Source of the DNA: Capra hircus
Lineage: Eukaryota; Chordata; Mammalia; Artiodactyla; Bovidae
Reading direction: 5' to 3'
Assembly: GCF_001704415.2 (NCBI RefSeq)
Contig: NC_030819.1
Location: 37,938,575 to 38,002,574 of the forward strand
DNA length: 64,000 nt
In this document: in pieces, positions 33,521 through 44,233 of the stretch
Layout: every line of letters begins with the position of its first letter
Position numbering within the stretch: the first letter of the stretch is position 1
The notes under the pieces: generated by a model
What the model saw: the letters and a program-made list of their open reading frames with translations, nothing else
Told to the model about the DNA's origin: nothing
Databases searched by the model: none
Translations under genes and position numbers: made by a program

Positions 33521-34894
33521 AATGATATTGGTAATATTTGGCCTGAGTAGATGAGCCTTGAGAAAAAGACACACTGTAGCAGGCCAGAATTTTTTTCATC
33601 TTTACATTGTTACTAAAATCAAAGCATATTCAGTCATCCTCTATTTCTTTTGGCAAATCCTCTTGATTTCAAATATACATTTGCAGCATACCCACTCAAA
33701 TGATAGCATCAACATCCAAATCAGTTGAGACTGACTGTGGTTGAATTTTCCCTAGGTTATTAAGTATGCATACAAAGCAGGCCATTTAAACCTTCTACAG
33801 TAATACATCTTCCATAAGTAGTCCTATTAAATTAGCAATATTAAGGCATAATTTTGCTTTGTATTAATGAGTTTATGAGGGCCAGCTGGACATTTGCATA
33901 TGTTTGTATTTCCTCTAGTATTTTATAATAAATTTAAACTTTACTTGTCACACGGGTTGGAAATAACTCAAGAGGTCATCTTGTCCACCAACTCTCCTAA
34001 ATTACAAGTATATGAAAACCATCCATAACATCAGCTGAGTAGCTTTTTCTTAAACAGCCTCTAAAGAATAAGTTTCTTTATTAAAAGCCCCAAATTTCAC
34101 AAGTATTAATCAAGTATATTCTCTCTAAGGCATAGTCTTTCTATTTTTGCATTATTTTTTAAAGTGCATTGACTTAATTATCTTTCAGTGAACAGAGCAA
34201 CATCAAAATAATTTATATCCTCCATTCTTTTTCAGGCTCCTATGGTAGTTGAGAACTATAAACTTGGTTTTTATTCACCAGGATTTTTTTTTAATAGACT
34301 ACACTATCTTCCAAGTTACATCTCATTGATGAGACCTTCAAGTGAACACAGCGTTTTAATGAAGTTCTGATTAATGGTGTGTGTGGTGAGTAGATGACTT
34401 CTCCCTGTATAGGACATTCCTCAATATACACAGCATTTCCTTTCTAATCTCTTACTCTTTGGGGATCTCCTGTGGCTTATATAAAAAGAGTACCACCTGG
34501 AGTGAATTCCAAGTGCCTTTAGGTAGACACTAAGTTAAAATAAGCTCCAGAAGCATTAAAACAAGTGGTTGACGAGTGTCTCCTTAGATATCTGATCTTG
34601 ATGGTCCATGTTTTTCTAGTGTACAGACCAATTTTAAAATATCCAGGTTTTTTTTCCTACCTTTGTCACACAAATATTTTATTGGTTGTACATTCAGACA
34701 TGGAAACCCATTTTATCACAGAAATGTACACAGCTTCGCTTAGGGCAGGGTCCTGTTACTGAGGACCTGCTGGGGGACACCAAGAATGGGGCAGTAACAC
34801 AGGAGTCTTGTTGATGGTGTCCCTGGAACCTCCGTGCTCTTAATGAACTTCTCCAAAGAGTGTTTCACAAGCCAAATTTAGATTCCAGTTGGGT
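33521..34894. other. Unassigned, repeat-poor AT-rich sequence
   Basis: About 1.4 kb without recognised repeats or coding frames. Possible unique noncoding DNA. Confidence 0.4.
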
Positions 34895-35025
34895 TCTTTA
34901 ACTTTTTTTTTAATTGAAGTATAGTTGATTTACAATGTTGTGTTAGCTTTAGGTGAACAGCAAAGTGATTCATTTACACATATATAAGTCTTACATATAT
35001 ATATATATATATATACACACCCACA

Positions 35026-35228
35026 GGCTTCCCTGGTGGCTCAGACAGTAAAGAATCTGCCTGCAATGCAGGAGACCTGAGTTCAATCCCTGGGTTGGGA
35101 AGATCCCCTGAAGAAGGTAATGGCTACTCATTCCAAAATTCTTGCCTGGAGAATTCCATGGCAGAGGAGGCTGATGGACTACTTACTGTCCTTGAGGTCA
35201 CAAACAGACACAACTGAGTGACTAAAAA
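35026..35228 (+). mobile_element. Bov-tA SINE in L1
   Basis: Complete copy from 'aggcttccctggtggctcag' to 'acacaactgagtgactaaaa'. It sits in a TA/CA-rich site, so a TSD cannot be separated from the microsatellite. Confidence 0.94.
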
Positions 35229-35370
35229 AAAAGTACACACACATACATACGCATTCTTTTTCAGATTCTTTTCTCATACAGTTTATTACAAAATATTGAG
35301 TAGAGTTCCCTGAACTATATAGTATGTCCTTATGGTTGTCAATTTTGTACAGTAGTAGTATATATGTATG

Positions 35371-35587
35371 GGGCTTTCCTGGTGGCTCAGTGGTAAAGAA
35401 TCTGCCTGCAATGTAGAAGACTCGGGTTTGATCCCTGGGTTGGGAAGATCCCCTGGAGGAGGGCATGGCAACCCACTCCAGTACTCTTGCCTGGAGAATG
35501 CAATGGACAGAGGAGCCTGGCAGACTACAGTCCATAGGGTCACACAAGAGTCGGACACGACTGAGTGGCTAAGCAGCAGCAGCAGCA
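35371..35587 (+). mobile_element. Bov-tA SINE in L1, (AGC)n tail
   Basis: Complete copy from 'ggctttcctggtggctcagt' to 'gagtggctaagcagcagcag'. Few differences from the usual text, so it is probably young. L1 text continues on both sides. Confidence 0.95.
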
Positions 35588-36085
35588 CATATGTGTGCAT
35601 ATGGTAGGTGCATATATTAATTCCCCAACTCCTAAGTTATCCCACCTATCACTCTCCCCTTTGGCAACCATAAGTTTGTTTTATTTATGGGCCTTTTTCT
35701 GTTTTGTTTATAAGTTCATTTGTATCATTTCTTTTTTAGATTGCACATATAGGCAATATCACATGATGTATGTCTTTCTCTATCTGGCTTACTTCACGGA
35801 GTACAGTAATCTCTAGGTCCATCCATGTTGTTACAAATGGCATTGTTTTTTTTAATGGCTGGGTAATAGCCATTATACATATATACACACACATACATTG
35901 GAATATTTATATATATATATAAAATAAAATATATATAAATCACATATATATGTATATTCAATGGGACATATATCATATATATATATATATCATACCTTCT
36001 TTATCCATTCATCTGTCAATGGACATTTAGGTTGCTTCCATGTCTTGGTTGTTGTAAATAGTACTGCAATGAAATTTCAGGCTTA

Positions 36086-37229
36086 TCTGGGCGTCTCAAT
36101 CCTAGATACAGATCTTTTCTTGTTCATCTAACTCCAAATTTCTTTCTTACAGCTTCATGTTCCATAGAGGTGCCTTGCTCCTATGTACTATTAAAGGCAA
36201 TGCCTAAAAAGTAAGCAATGTCAGTCTTGCCATTAGTAAACTATGGAGCTAGTTCACCGATTATATGATGGTGAATCTGTTTAGAAATAAAGTATAGAGG
36301 AAAGGGAGGTGGGTATCGTGGTGACATCCACAATGCTAAGTTCCTATTCCACTGCTGTCTCACTGTCCCTTTAGACGCCCCCTTAGTGTGGATTGCCACC
36401 ATGATATAAATGGATGTAAATGTTGATTCATTATCACTTATCACATGGCATTAATTTAAATTTTATTAAGTTTTACAGTTTTAAAAATATGAACTTGTTA
36501 CAATTTCTTTAACCCTTGTGTTGATCCTTTGAGAGATAAACTGCCCCGGTTATAATAAGTATTATGGGTCATTTTTTGACCCAAAATATAAAGAAATCTG
36601 TGCTTACTATGTAAATATTCTGAATTCTCCATACTCTATTTCTATAGAAGATTCTGACTCAAAAGACATTCAAAAGAATATATTAATTCTTTTCTCAAAT
36701 CCTTACATTTTTGTCTTGGAAGTTAGTGAAAATTTTCCTACATTTTGTATTTTGTTGGACGGTTATTACTTGTAAGTTTTGCTTTTGTTCAATACTTATA
36801 GCTCACCATAACTTATGCCAAGACTGACTTTCTTTTTATGCATCTTCAGGGCTGTGTGCCCAGATCTAGAGTGGTGCTTGTTATCAAAAATACTCCTTAG
36901 GAAAATCTAATACATGATTGCTTTGTAAATAATATCATTCCGTTCAAAACCAGGTTCTTTTCTATTGGCTAGATAAAATATACACATGAAAATGCATGTA
37001 CATTGTTTTTGTACCAACAATGGGTTAGTTTCTTTAATGCATAATAAATCACAGCCCCAAACCTCCTGAGAATGTGTATATGGAGACAAGATCGATAAAT
37101 CAGACACAGAAACACATCATAGAAACCCCATGAACCACAGTTTAGCATATTACCAGTTACGTCACTATTTCTTATTGCTATACGTTGAACAACTCACAGC
37201 TTTCTCATATGCTCTTGCCTTATCAGAGA
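36086..37229. other. Unassigned sequence
   Basis: AT-rich without a recognised repeat. No supported frame. Confidence 0.35.
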
Positions 37230-37440
37230 GTCTGAAAGTGTTATTGCTCAGTCATGTCCGACTCTTTGTGACCCCGTGGACTGTAGCCCACCAGGCTCCT
37301 CTGTCCATGGGATTCTCCAGGCAAGAATACTGGAATGGGTTGTCATTCATTTTTTCCAAGGGATCTTCCTGACCCAGGGATTGAACTTGGGTCTCCTGCA
37401 CTGCAGGCAGATTCTTTATAGTCTGAGCCACCAAGAATCC
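37230..37440 (-). mobile_element. Bov-tA SINE
   Basis: Antisense copy: 'ctgaaagtgttattgctcag', 'ggctcctctgtccatgggat', 'tctttatagtctgagccacc'. Confidence 0.93.
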
Positions 37441-37799
37441 TATGAATTAGATTAAAAGCTATTGAGATATGGAGAACTGGGTAAACAGAGCAAAATATTT
37501 TTACTCTATTGATAAAAAAGTTGACACAATGTTCCTCTTTCTGAATCAATTCATTAGTGTTTTCAAAACTGTTAAAACATAAGTTAATCATTAGAAAGGA
37601 AAAAAATACCCTGTACAGATATAGGAATCATCTTTCAAGGAGGATAAATATGTGTTTATATGCACTGTATAAAAAAGAGAAATAGTTATTTTAAATAACT
37701 GTATTAAAACAAGTGACTGAAAGAGTAAACCCTCATGAGATTCTGAAAACTTACACATGAAAATGAGCTGATTTAAATGTGGAAAGACCTGAAGAGAAA
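37441..37799. other. Unassigned sequence
   Basis: AT-rich; nothing identified. Confidence 0.35.
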
Positions 37800-38004
37800 A
37801 GATTTGGGGATGCCTGCAAAAGAATCTATCTGCAATGCAGGAGACCTGGGTTCAATCCCTGGGTAGGGAAGATCCCCTGGAGCAGGGCATGGCAACCCAC
37901 TCCAGTATTCTTGCCTGGAGAATCTCTTGGACGTAGGAGCCTGGTGGGCTACAGTCCTTGGGGTTGCAAAGAGTCGGACACAACTGAAGAGACTTAGCAG
38001 CAGG
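37800..38004 (+). mobile_element. Bov-tA SINE, head degraded
   Basis: 'atctgcaatgcaggagacct' to 'gaagagacttagcagcagg'. The usual 'ggcttccctggtggctcag' head is replaced by unrelated sequence. Confidence 0.9.
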
Positions 38005-38117
38005 CTTTACAGATTGTACTCTCTCTTCTGGTCACTGCTGGTAGCTGTGGATGGTCAAGAGACAGGAGAATGAGAGTGATAATGGGAGAAGGAGAGTGAT
38101 ACGGTGTTGACTAAGAA

Positions 38118-38133
38118 AAACCCACACAATTTT
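38118..38133 (+). repeat. TSD, left copy, of the L1-plus-transduction unit
   Basis: 'aaacccacacaatttt', repeated exactly at 39948-39963. On the minus strand the right copy is preceded by TTTT and begins AAAA, the preferred L1 endonuclease site. Confidence 0.9.
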
Positions 38134-38394
38134 TTTTTTTTTCGTGTAGAAAGGCATTTAGGATGTATTGTAAGGCAACAGAAGGAGGTCATCCAAATAA
38201 AAACATTTCAAAGCAGAGCACAAACAGTATACACAGAAAAATTCTATTCTATATTCAAATTTTACATGTAAAAAAATCTAAAATAATACACGGCAAGATC
38301 TAACAGTATTTATCTCCAGATGGGGGGCTTTAGAGTGATTTGAATTAATTTCTCTTTTTGTGCAACTGTATTTTCTAACTTTTTTATAATAATC

Positions 38395-38505
38395 AAGTAA
38401 TGGAAGGGACATATGTATACCTGCGGCTGATTTGTGTTGATGTATGGCAGGGGTCAACACAATATTGTAGAGCAGTTGTCATCCAATAATTGTATTTTCT
38501 TCTAT
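38395..38505 (+). mobile_element. L1 3'-end fragment inside the transduced flank
   Basis: 'gggacatatgtatacctgcg', 'tgatttgtgttgatgtatgg' and 'caatattgtagagcagttgt' are the end of an artiodactyl L1 3' UTR in sense orientation, opposite to the carrying L1. Confidence 0.85.
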
Positions 38506-38584
38506 TACTTCTCAAAAAAAATGAGTCTAAAAAAATAAACTCACTGAAGAAATATCTTTAAAAAATAATAAGTAGCGTTTGAGT

Positions 38585-38703
38585 TGAGAGAGGGAGGGGA
38601 GGGAGGGAGGAAAAAAGAAAGGAAGGGAGAAAGAAGGAAGAAAGGAAGAGATAAAGGAAGCACAGAAAGAAGGAAGAGAAGAGGGAGACAGGAAGAAGAA
38701 ATC
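38585..38703 (+). repeat. Homopurine tract with G4 motif
   Basis: Almost pure A/G over ~119 bases with few pyrimidine interruptions. The start, GGGAGGGGAGGGAGGGAGG at 38592-38610, fits a G-quadruplex with single-base loops. The overlapping poly-K/E/R frame is compositional, not a gene. Confidence 0.92.
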
Positions 38704-39059
38704 TTGCAAGAGGTTCTGAGGCCAGGAGAAGGCTTTCTCACTGATTTTCAGGCAAGAAAATATCTACTGGTACAATCAAGAAAGGAAAGAGATGAAAGAC
38801 TTCTCGGGAACTCAAGCTAATTTCAAATGTGCCCACGCCACCCATCAGGATTCTCCAAAAAGCCTTTAGAAAATAAGATTGGTTTCCCAGGGCCTGACTT
38901 GAGGAAAGAACTTTATACATGAAAACTCAAAACTCCACAAATAAGGAGCTGGTTAGGGACAGTGGCCAGTGTGCCACCTAGACTCAAGACGTGAGGCACT
39001 CCTAGCCTGGATGCCATGACCCTTGAGATCCTTTTCAACAATCTTCTGGCATATTGGGG

Positions 39060-39291
39060 TGCACACTGCAGGGGGTACCAGCTTCAGAGCAGGTGAGATC
39101 CACATCAAATACACCTTTGCATTTGGCAGAAGTCCCTTAACCTCTCTCTGTCTCCATTTCCTCATGCTTAAAACAGAGGTGCAAACAAGGCTCAGGAGAA
39201 TTATTCAGTGAGATGACCTTTGAAAAGTCCCTTCTACAATGCTGACCCTCTGGGCAATCTAAACAGCTTAGGGCAGTGCCTATGGAATGAA
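39060..39291 (+). mobile_element. MIR SINE (ancient) in the transduced flank
   Basis: 'gaagtcccttaacctctctc', 'tgtctccatttcctcatgct' and 'gcttagggcagtgcctatgg' follow the MIR core and tail order. Confidence 0.78.
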
Positions 39292-39947
39292 TTTTTTTTT
39301 TTTTTACTTTATTTTACTTTACAATACTGTATTGGTTTTGCCATACATTGACATGAATCCACCATGGGTGTACATGCGTTCCCAAACATGAACACCCCCC
39401 CCCCGACCTCCCTCCCCATAACATCTCTCTGGGTCATCACCGTGCACCAGCTCCGAGCATGCTGTATCCTTCGTTGGACATAGACTGGCGATTCGATTCT
39501 TACATGTTAGTATACATGTTCCAATGCCATTCTCCCAAATCATCCCACCCTCTCCCTCTGAGTCCAAAAGTCCATTATACACATCTGTGTCATTTTTGCT
39601 GTCTTGCATACAGGGTCGTCATTGCTATCTTTCTAAATTCCATATATATGTGTTAATATACTGTATTGGTGTTTTTCTTTCTGGCAATCGGCTCCAGTTT
39701 TATCCATCTCATCAGAACTGATTCAAATGTATTCTTTTTAACGGCTGGGTAATACTCCATTGTGTATATGTACCACAGCTTTCTTATCCATTCATCTGCT
39801 GATGGACATCTAGGTTGTTTCCATGTCCTGGCTATTATAAACAGTGCTGCGATGAACATTGGGGTACATGTGTCTCTTTCAATTCTGGTTTCCTCGGTGT
39901 GTATGCCCAGCAGTGGGATTGCTGGGTCATAAGGTAGTTCTATTTGC
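39292..39947 (-). mobile_element. Young artiodactyl L1, 3' fragment
   Basis: Poly-T 39292-39305, then antisense L1 3' UTR with an AATAAA on the minus strand just inside the tail, a C10 run near 39397, and the ORF2 C-terminus. Minus frame 39653-39955 reads IELPYDPAIPLLGIHTEETR and later YTMEYYPAVKKN. It keeps an open C-terminal frame, which suggests a recent copy. Confidence 0.93.
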
Positions 39948-39963
39948 AAACCCACACAATTTT

Positions 39964-40620
39964 AAAAGTTGAGAATTGTGTTCTATTCAGCAGATTTTCT
40001 GAGGACTTAAGCCTGAAACACAGCCTCTCAGTTCTGAGGGACTGCTCCAAAGAAGTAAGAGAGGAAAGAGGATTTTCTAAGAAAAAACAAGTGGCCAGAA
40101 CATCAGAAGACTACTTTTAGTTAAAGAAGATCAGACATCTCAAACTAATTAATTTAGTGTGTTTCTACTCATGGGAAGATGTAAGAGTCTAGGCTTATTG
40201 AAATCATTCCTTTGACATGTTCCTTAACTACGTAGGATGAGTATCCTGTTTTGTTTTGTTTTGTTTTCCATCCTGAATCCCCTCAGGGTGCACAGTCAGG
40301 GGCAGCTGCAGTGGCTGCTGGTTCGATGTCTGAGACACTTCCTTTGTTTACGGATATGACAGGTAATATTTTTCATCCACAATAGATTCTAACACCTGGT
40401 AGATTGAGTCCTATGGGCTTCAGCATCTGGCCTGTGAGCCCTTCCCATCTAAATCTGAACATCTTTCTATCCCTTCTAAGGCATGTAGCAGGCCTTATAT
40501 CCCAAGGTTTATAAAGCCAGCAACCAAATGGGCACAATCCATACCAGCAGGAACACTGAGAATGAATAAAAAGGACATTGAGATTGTGAGATATCAGTCC
40601 GATCATGACTGTTGTTGGAC
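39964..40620. mobile_element. LTR-like mammalian repeat, family uncertain
   Basis: 'gcctctcagttctgagggac', 'agactacttttagttaaaga', 'tgtaagagtctaggcttatt' and 'ctcagggtgcacagtcaggg' read as a recurrent mammalian repeat resembling an ERVL-type LTR. Includes a (TTTTG)n run. No termini or TSD are visible. Confidence 0.4.
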
Positions 40621-41870
40621 ATCGCTCATGTGAATGTTGAGGTTATCAGGTTGTGCTCTGATATGGTTTTTCATTTGGGATGCACAAGGGTCAGTCCTTA
40701 CCCATTAGAGTCAGGAATGAATATCATATGAAAGATAAAGTTTATTCTTTCCGTCCATCACCAGGGGGCGGTGGGTCTCCGGAGAGAAAGGACACCATGT
40801 CTAGAAAGGGATTATCAGGTAGGTGAGAGAAGTCAGAATTTGGGGGGTTTGGGGATCTTTGACTGGGTTCCCACTAAGGGAAAATCCTCAACTTTTAATA
40901 ACTATGGCTCCTTAGGTCTAGGAATAAAACAGACCATGATTTTCTGGAGTTAAAGATTCTCAGGAGGTTTTGTTGACTTAATTTCACCTTTGTGCATTCT
41001 ATTAATAGGAACAGGCCATGGGTGTGTCAAAAATACTTGTAAAAGGTTCCTCTTATCTCTCTCACTCTCCTGCTCTCTCTTGCGTACATGTGGGCATTCA
41101 TGTGTGCAAAAAAGAAAAACCCTTTAATCATTTTAGCATTTTCCAATTTTCTCTCAGTTCCTCACTCACCCAGTCACCATTTTAGCACACATCCCATAAT
41201 AAGCAGCAAGTATGTTATCAGCAGAGGTAACAATGTGATATTTACTACCAATTTGACCTCAGAAATCTTTCTTATCTTTTTTTCTTGTGAGTTCTCAGAA
41301 TCTTACTACAGAGAACACAGTCCTTGACCAGTGAAAATATTTCCAGATAAATCTGCACCTGATTATCTTTGTACTAAAGGTGTCTCCTGGATCCTGCCTG
41401 GTGCTCCACATCAGTAGATCAGATGGAGATCAAAATTACATTTATCTACATGCTGATGAGGCAGAAAGTGAAGGCCAAGGTTCTAAGGGGAGAAGGGGCA
41501 TAGCTTATAGCTATTCCAAAGATAAGCACGGTGCAGAAATCAGTGGCTACAGGGCTGGATCTGAAGAATGGAAGAGAGAGAAACCAGTTCATATCTTCCA
41601 ACTAAAGCAGCAGACCAGCAGGGCCCCTCTGAGTTCAGTAGAAACCCACCTCAGTGCTGCTTCAGGGTGTGGAAGCTTGTCGACAACTGTGGCAATGGGA
41701 CATGAAACTCGGGAGGAGGGAACCCTAGCAAGATGTCCTTTTCCTTCCTGGGGTCTCCTGAACTGGGGAGATGTAGCTCTCAGCTAAGAGAGCAATTCAG
41801 TGTCATATGTTATGGTGTTTGGAGCCAGGGACTCTCTCTATGTCTATTTCTCTTGTTTTCATTCCTTCAA
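40621..41870. other. Unassigned sequence with a 135-codon chance frame
   Basis: Holds the CTCF-like site below and a plus-strand frame at 41380-41787. That frame (near its start HISRSDGDQNYIYLHADEAE) has no motif I recognise. No splice, promoter or poly-A evidence supports a gene. It may be part of an old element. Confidence 0.3.
40756..40774 (+). promoter_or_regulatory. CTCF-like motif outside SINEs
   Basis: CATCACCAGGGGGCGGTGG contains CACCAGGGGGCGGTG, close to the CTCF core consensus at all the strongly constrained G positions. It is not inside a recognised Bov-tA. Occupancy is unknown. Confidence 0.5.
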
Positions 41871-41882
41871 GTCACTTCAGTT

Positions 41883-42314
41883 CAGTTCAGTTCAGTCGCT
41901 CAGTCGTGTCTGACTCTTTGCGACCCCATGAATCGCAGCACGCCAGGCCTCCCTGTCCATCACCAACTCCCAGAGTTCACTCAGACTCACATCCATCAAG
42001 TCAGTGATGCCATCCAGCCATCTCATCCTCTGTCATCCCCTTCTCCTCCTGCCCCCAATCCCTCCCAGCATCAGAGTCTTTTCCAATGAGTCAACACTTC
42101 ACATGAGGTGGCCAAAGTACTGGAGTTTCAGCTTTAGCATCAGTCCTTCCAAAGAAATCCCAGGGCTGATCTCCTTCAGAATGGACCGGTTGGATCTCCT
42201 TGCAGTCCAAGGGACTGTCAAGAGTCTTCTCCAACACCACAGTTCAAAAGCATCAGTTCTTTGGTGCTCAGCCTTCTTCACAGTCCAACTCTCACATCCA
42301 TACATGACCACAGG
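41883..42314 (-). mobile_element. BovB LINE 3' fragment inserted in a SINE
   Basis: Antisense BovB from 'cagttcagttcagtcgctca' to 'tccatacatgaccacagg'. 'acttcagtt' at 41874-41882 recurs at 42315-42323, where the Bov-tA body resumes. The minus frame 42099-42311 encodes BovB ORF2 residues YGCESWTVKKAEHQR. Confidence 0.93.
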
Positions 42315-42519
42315 ACTTCAGTTGTGTCCAAATCTTTGAGTTTCTATGGACTTTAGCCTGCCAGGCTCCTCTATCCATGGGATTCTCCAGGCAAGAATAC
42401 TGGAATGGGTTGCCATGCCCTCTTCCAGGGGATCTTCCTGACCCAGGGGTCAAACTCATGTCTCTATGTCTCCTGCATTGGCAGGCGAATTCTTTACCAC
42501 TCGCGCCATCTGGGAAGCC
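42315..42519 (-). mobile_element. Bov-tA SINE, tail separated by BovB
   Basis: Antisense copy from 'acttcagttgtgtccaaatc' to 'gcgccatctgggaagcccc'. A few SINE tail bases ('aagtcacttcagtt') lie on the other side of the BovB at 41869-41882. Confidence 0.9.
42500..42514 (-). promoter_or_regulatory. CTCF-like motif in a Bov-tA SINE
   Basis: On the minus strand CCCAGATGGCGCGAG, matching the CAGRKGGCRS core. Same SINE position as the motif at 31901-31915. Confidence 0.45.
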
Positions 42520-42797
42520 CCTTATGTCCTTATAAAAGGAGGAAATTGGGACACAGAAGCAGACATGTGTAAAGGAAGGACAATTTGGAGAGATATAAGG
42601 AGGAGATGACCACAGGCAAACTGAGGAGAGAGGCCTTGTAGAGTCTTTTCCTCCACAGCCTCAGAAGAAACCAACCCTGCAGACACCTTGAGTTTGGTTT
42701 CCTAGACTCCAGAATTGTGAGACCATAAGTTTCTGTTGTTTAAGCCTCTCCCCATTTATGGTGTATTATTACAGCAGCCCTAGGAAATGAATACAAA
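42520..42797 (+). mobile_element. MLT1 LTR (ERVL-MaLR)
   Basis: 'cttatgtccttataaaagga', 'ctcagaagaaaccaaccctg', 'tccagaattgtgagaccata' and 'tttctgttgtttaagcctct' follow the 3' half of MLT1 in order, ending 'cagcagccctaggaaatgaa'. Confidence 0.85.
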
Positions 42798-43029
42798 TTC
42801 CAGTTATGCTTTATCTCCATTTCTGGCTTAGTTCTAAGCAGAGGAAAAATTTGTTATCACAAGCAGAGACTATTTCCCTAGCAATCAGGAACAACTCCCA
42901 GAAGCCCACAGCCATCACCCAGGGCCTTTTTCCTTCCCATGTAGAAGGTGAAATTGCATACCAGGCAATGGGGTACCGCTCACTGGATCCTTTATTTGTC
43001 TTAAATAGGCAGATTCTAAGGGGTCCTGG

Positions 43030-43304
43030 TGGAGAAGGCAATGGCACCCCACTCTAGTACTCTTGCCTGGAAAATCTCATGGACAGAGGAGCCTGGTAGG
43101 CTGCAGTCCATGGGGTCGCAAAGAGTCGGACATGACTGAGCCACTTCACTTTCACTTTTCACTTTCATGCACTGGAGAAGGAAATGGCAACCCACTCCAG
43201 TGTTCTTGCCTGGAAAATCCCAGGAACAGAGGAGCCTGGTGGGCTGCTGTCTATGGGGTCACACAGAGTCGGACACGACTGAAGCGATTCAGCAGCAGCA
43301 GCAG
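43030..43304 (+). mobile_element. Bov-A2 SINE (dimer) with 11-bp TSD
   Basis: Two Bov-A units joined by the 'cacttcactttcacttttca' linker, ending in (AGC)n. 'aggggtcctgg' at 43019-43029 is repeated at 43305-43315. Intact structure and near-standard text indicate a young copy. Confidence 0.96.
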
Positions 43305-43544
43305 AGGGGTCCTGGATTTCTCTTGTTAACTTTCATTTTCTAGCTAAGTATATTCAGAGAATGGTTTGATTCCCCAGAACCTTCGTCTTTCTTCCTGCCT
43401 AAAAGAGGGTTAAAGTTCCTTCCTCTAGATATTCATTTGGTTTCAATCAAGCAGTGAGTATAATATGCCTTCCATAGACCAGTAACTCAAAGTATCTTAC
43501 TTCCATTTGCCTTCTGTTTCACTTTCTCCATTGACCAAATTTAC

Positions 43545-43725
43545 TGAGCGCTTAAAACATAAACCCCTCACTGTGACTCAAATGACTCTTCTACAAAAGA
43601 GGATAACGATAGGACTTCGACTTTTGTGGGTGTTTGTATGGATGAAATGATTACAGGTAAAGCATGTAGCACTGAGCCAGGTGCCCTGGAGGGCCCAGTA
43701 GCTGTTAACTGGTGCTATTCCTCAT
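43545..43725 (+). mobile_element. MIR SINE (ancient)
   Basis: 'cttctacaaaagaggataac', 'ggatgaaatgattacaggta' and 'aagcatgtagcactgagcca' match the MIR 3' half. Confidence 0.65.
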
Positions 43726-43875
43726 GTGGCTATAACCCTTAGCTACCAGTAAGGACGACAGCTTCCATTCAATGACATAACCATTCAGCTGAGGATAAAA
43801 ATGCCAACAGGCAAAATCTAACATGTGAAAAAAAAATTAACATTTAAATAAATGAATGATTGTTTCATTTGATGG

Positions 43876-44233
43876 TTTTGTTTTTGTTCATTTGCTCAGT
43901 CATGCGCAACTGCTTGCAACCCCGTGAACTGCAGCATGCCAGGCTTCCCTGTTCTTCACGATCTCTCAGAGTTTGCTCAGACTTATATCCATTGAGCCAG
44001 TGATGCAATCCAACCATCTCATCCTTGTCACCCCCTTTTCCTCTTGCCTTCAATCTTTCCCAGTATCAGGATCTTTTCCAATGAGTTAGCGCTTCGCATC
44101 AGATGGGCCAAACTATTGGAGCTTCCCCATTAGTCCTTACAGTGAATATTCAGGGTTGATTTCCTTTAAGATTGACTAGTTTGATCTCCTTGAAGTCCAA
44201 GGGACTCTCAAGAGTCTTCTCCAGCACCACAAT
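43876..44233 (-). mobile_element. BovB LINE 3' fragment
   Basis: Antisense BovB from 'ttgttcatttgctcagtcat' through 'gatgcaatccaaccatctca' to 'agtcttctccagcaccacaa'. 5'-truncated, moderately diverged. Confidence 0.92.

Larger units (their letters stand above)
34895..36085 (-). mobile_element. Artiodactyl L1 3' region, split by two SINEs
   Basis: Antisense L1: 'gaagtatagttgatttacaa' (34916), 'gagtagagttccctgaacta' (35299), 'caaccataagtttgtttt' (35666), 'aggtccatccatgttgttac' (35815) and 'cattcatctgtcaatggaca' (36007). Bov-tA copies interrupt it at 35026-35228 and 35371-35587. TA-rich microsatellites lie at 34993-35012 and 35885-35990. Confidence 0.85.
38134..39947 (-). mobile_element. L1 with 1.15-kb 3' transduced flank
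   Basis: Read on the minus strand: 5'-truncated L1 (39947 to 39306), its poly-A (39305-39292), then 1.15 kb of non-L1 sequence (39291 to 38143), a second poly-A (38142-38134) and the TSD. Both TSD copies are perfect over 16 bp. An AATACA variant signal lies ~20 bases before the second poly-A. This is the structure made when L1 transcription passes its own weak poly-A signal and the read-through RNA is inserted. The carried flank includes an L1 3'-end fragment, a purine tract and a MIR. Confidence 0.82.

Noticed and set aside
38584..38820. 78-codon lysine/glutamate/arginine-rich frame resembling a nuclear protein
   Set aside because: A direct result of the homopurine tract, open in several frames.
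39653..39955. 100-codon minus frame as a conserved gene
   Set aside because: It is the C-terminus of L1 ORF2 in a young L1 fragment.
41380..41787. 135-codon frame as an exon
   Set aside because: No splice sites, domain or transcript evidence can be read; low confidence, mentioned only as an open frame.
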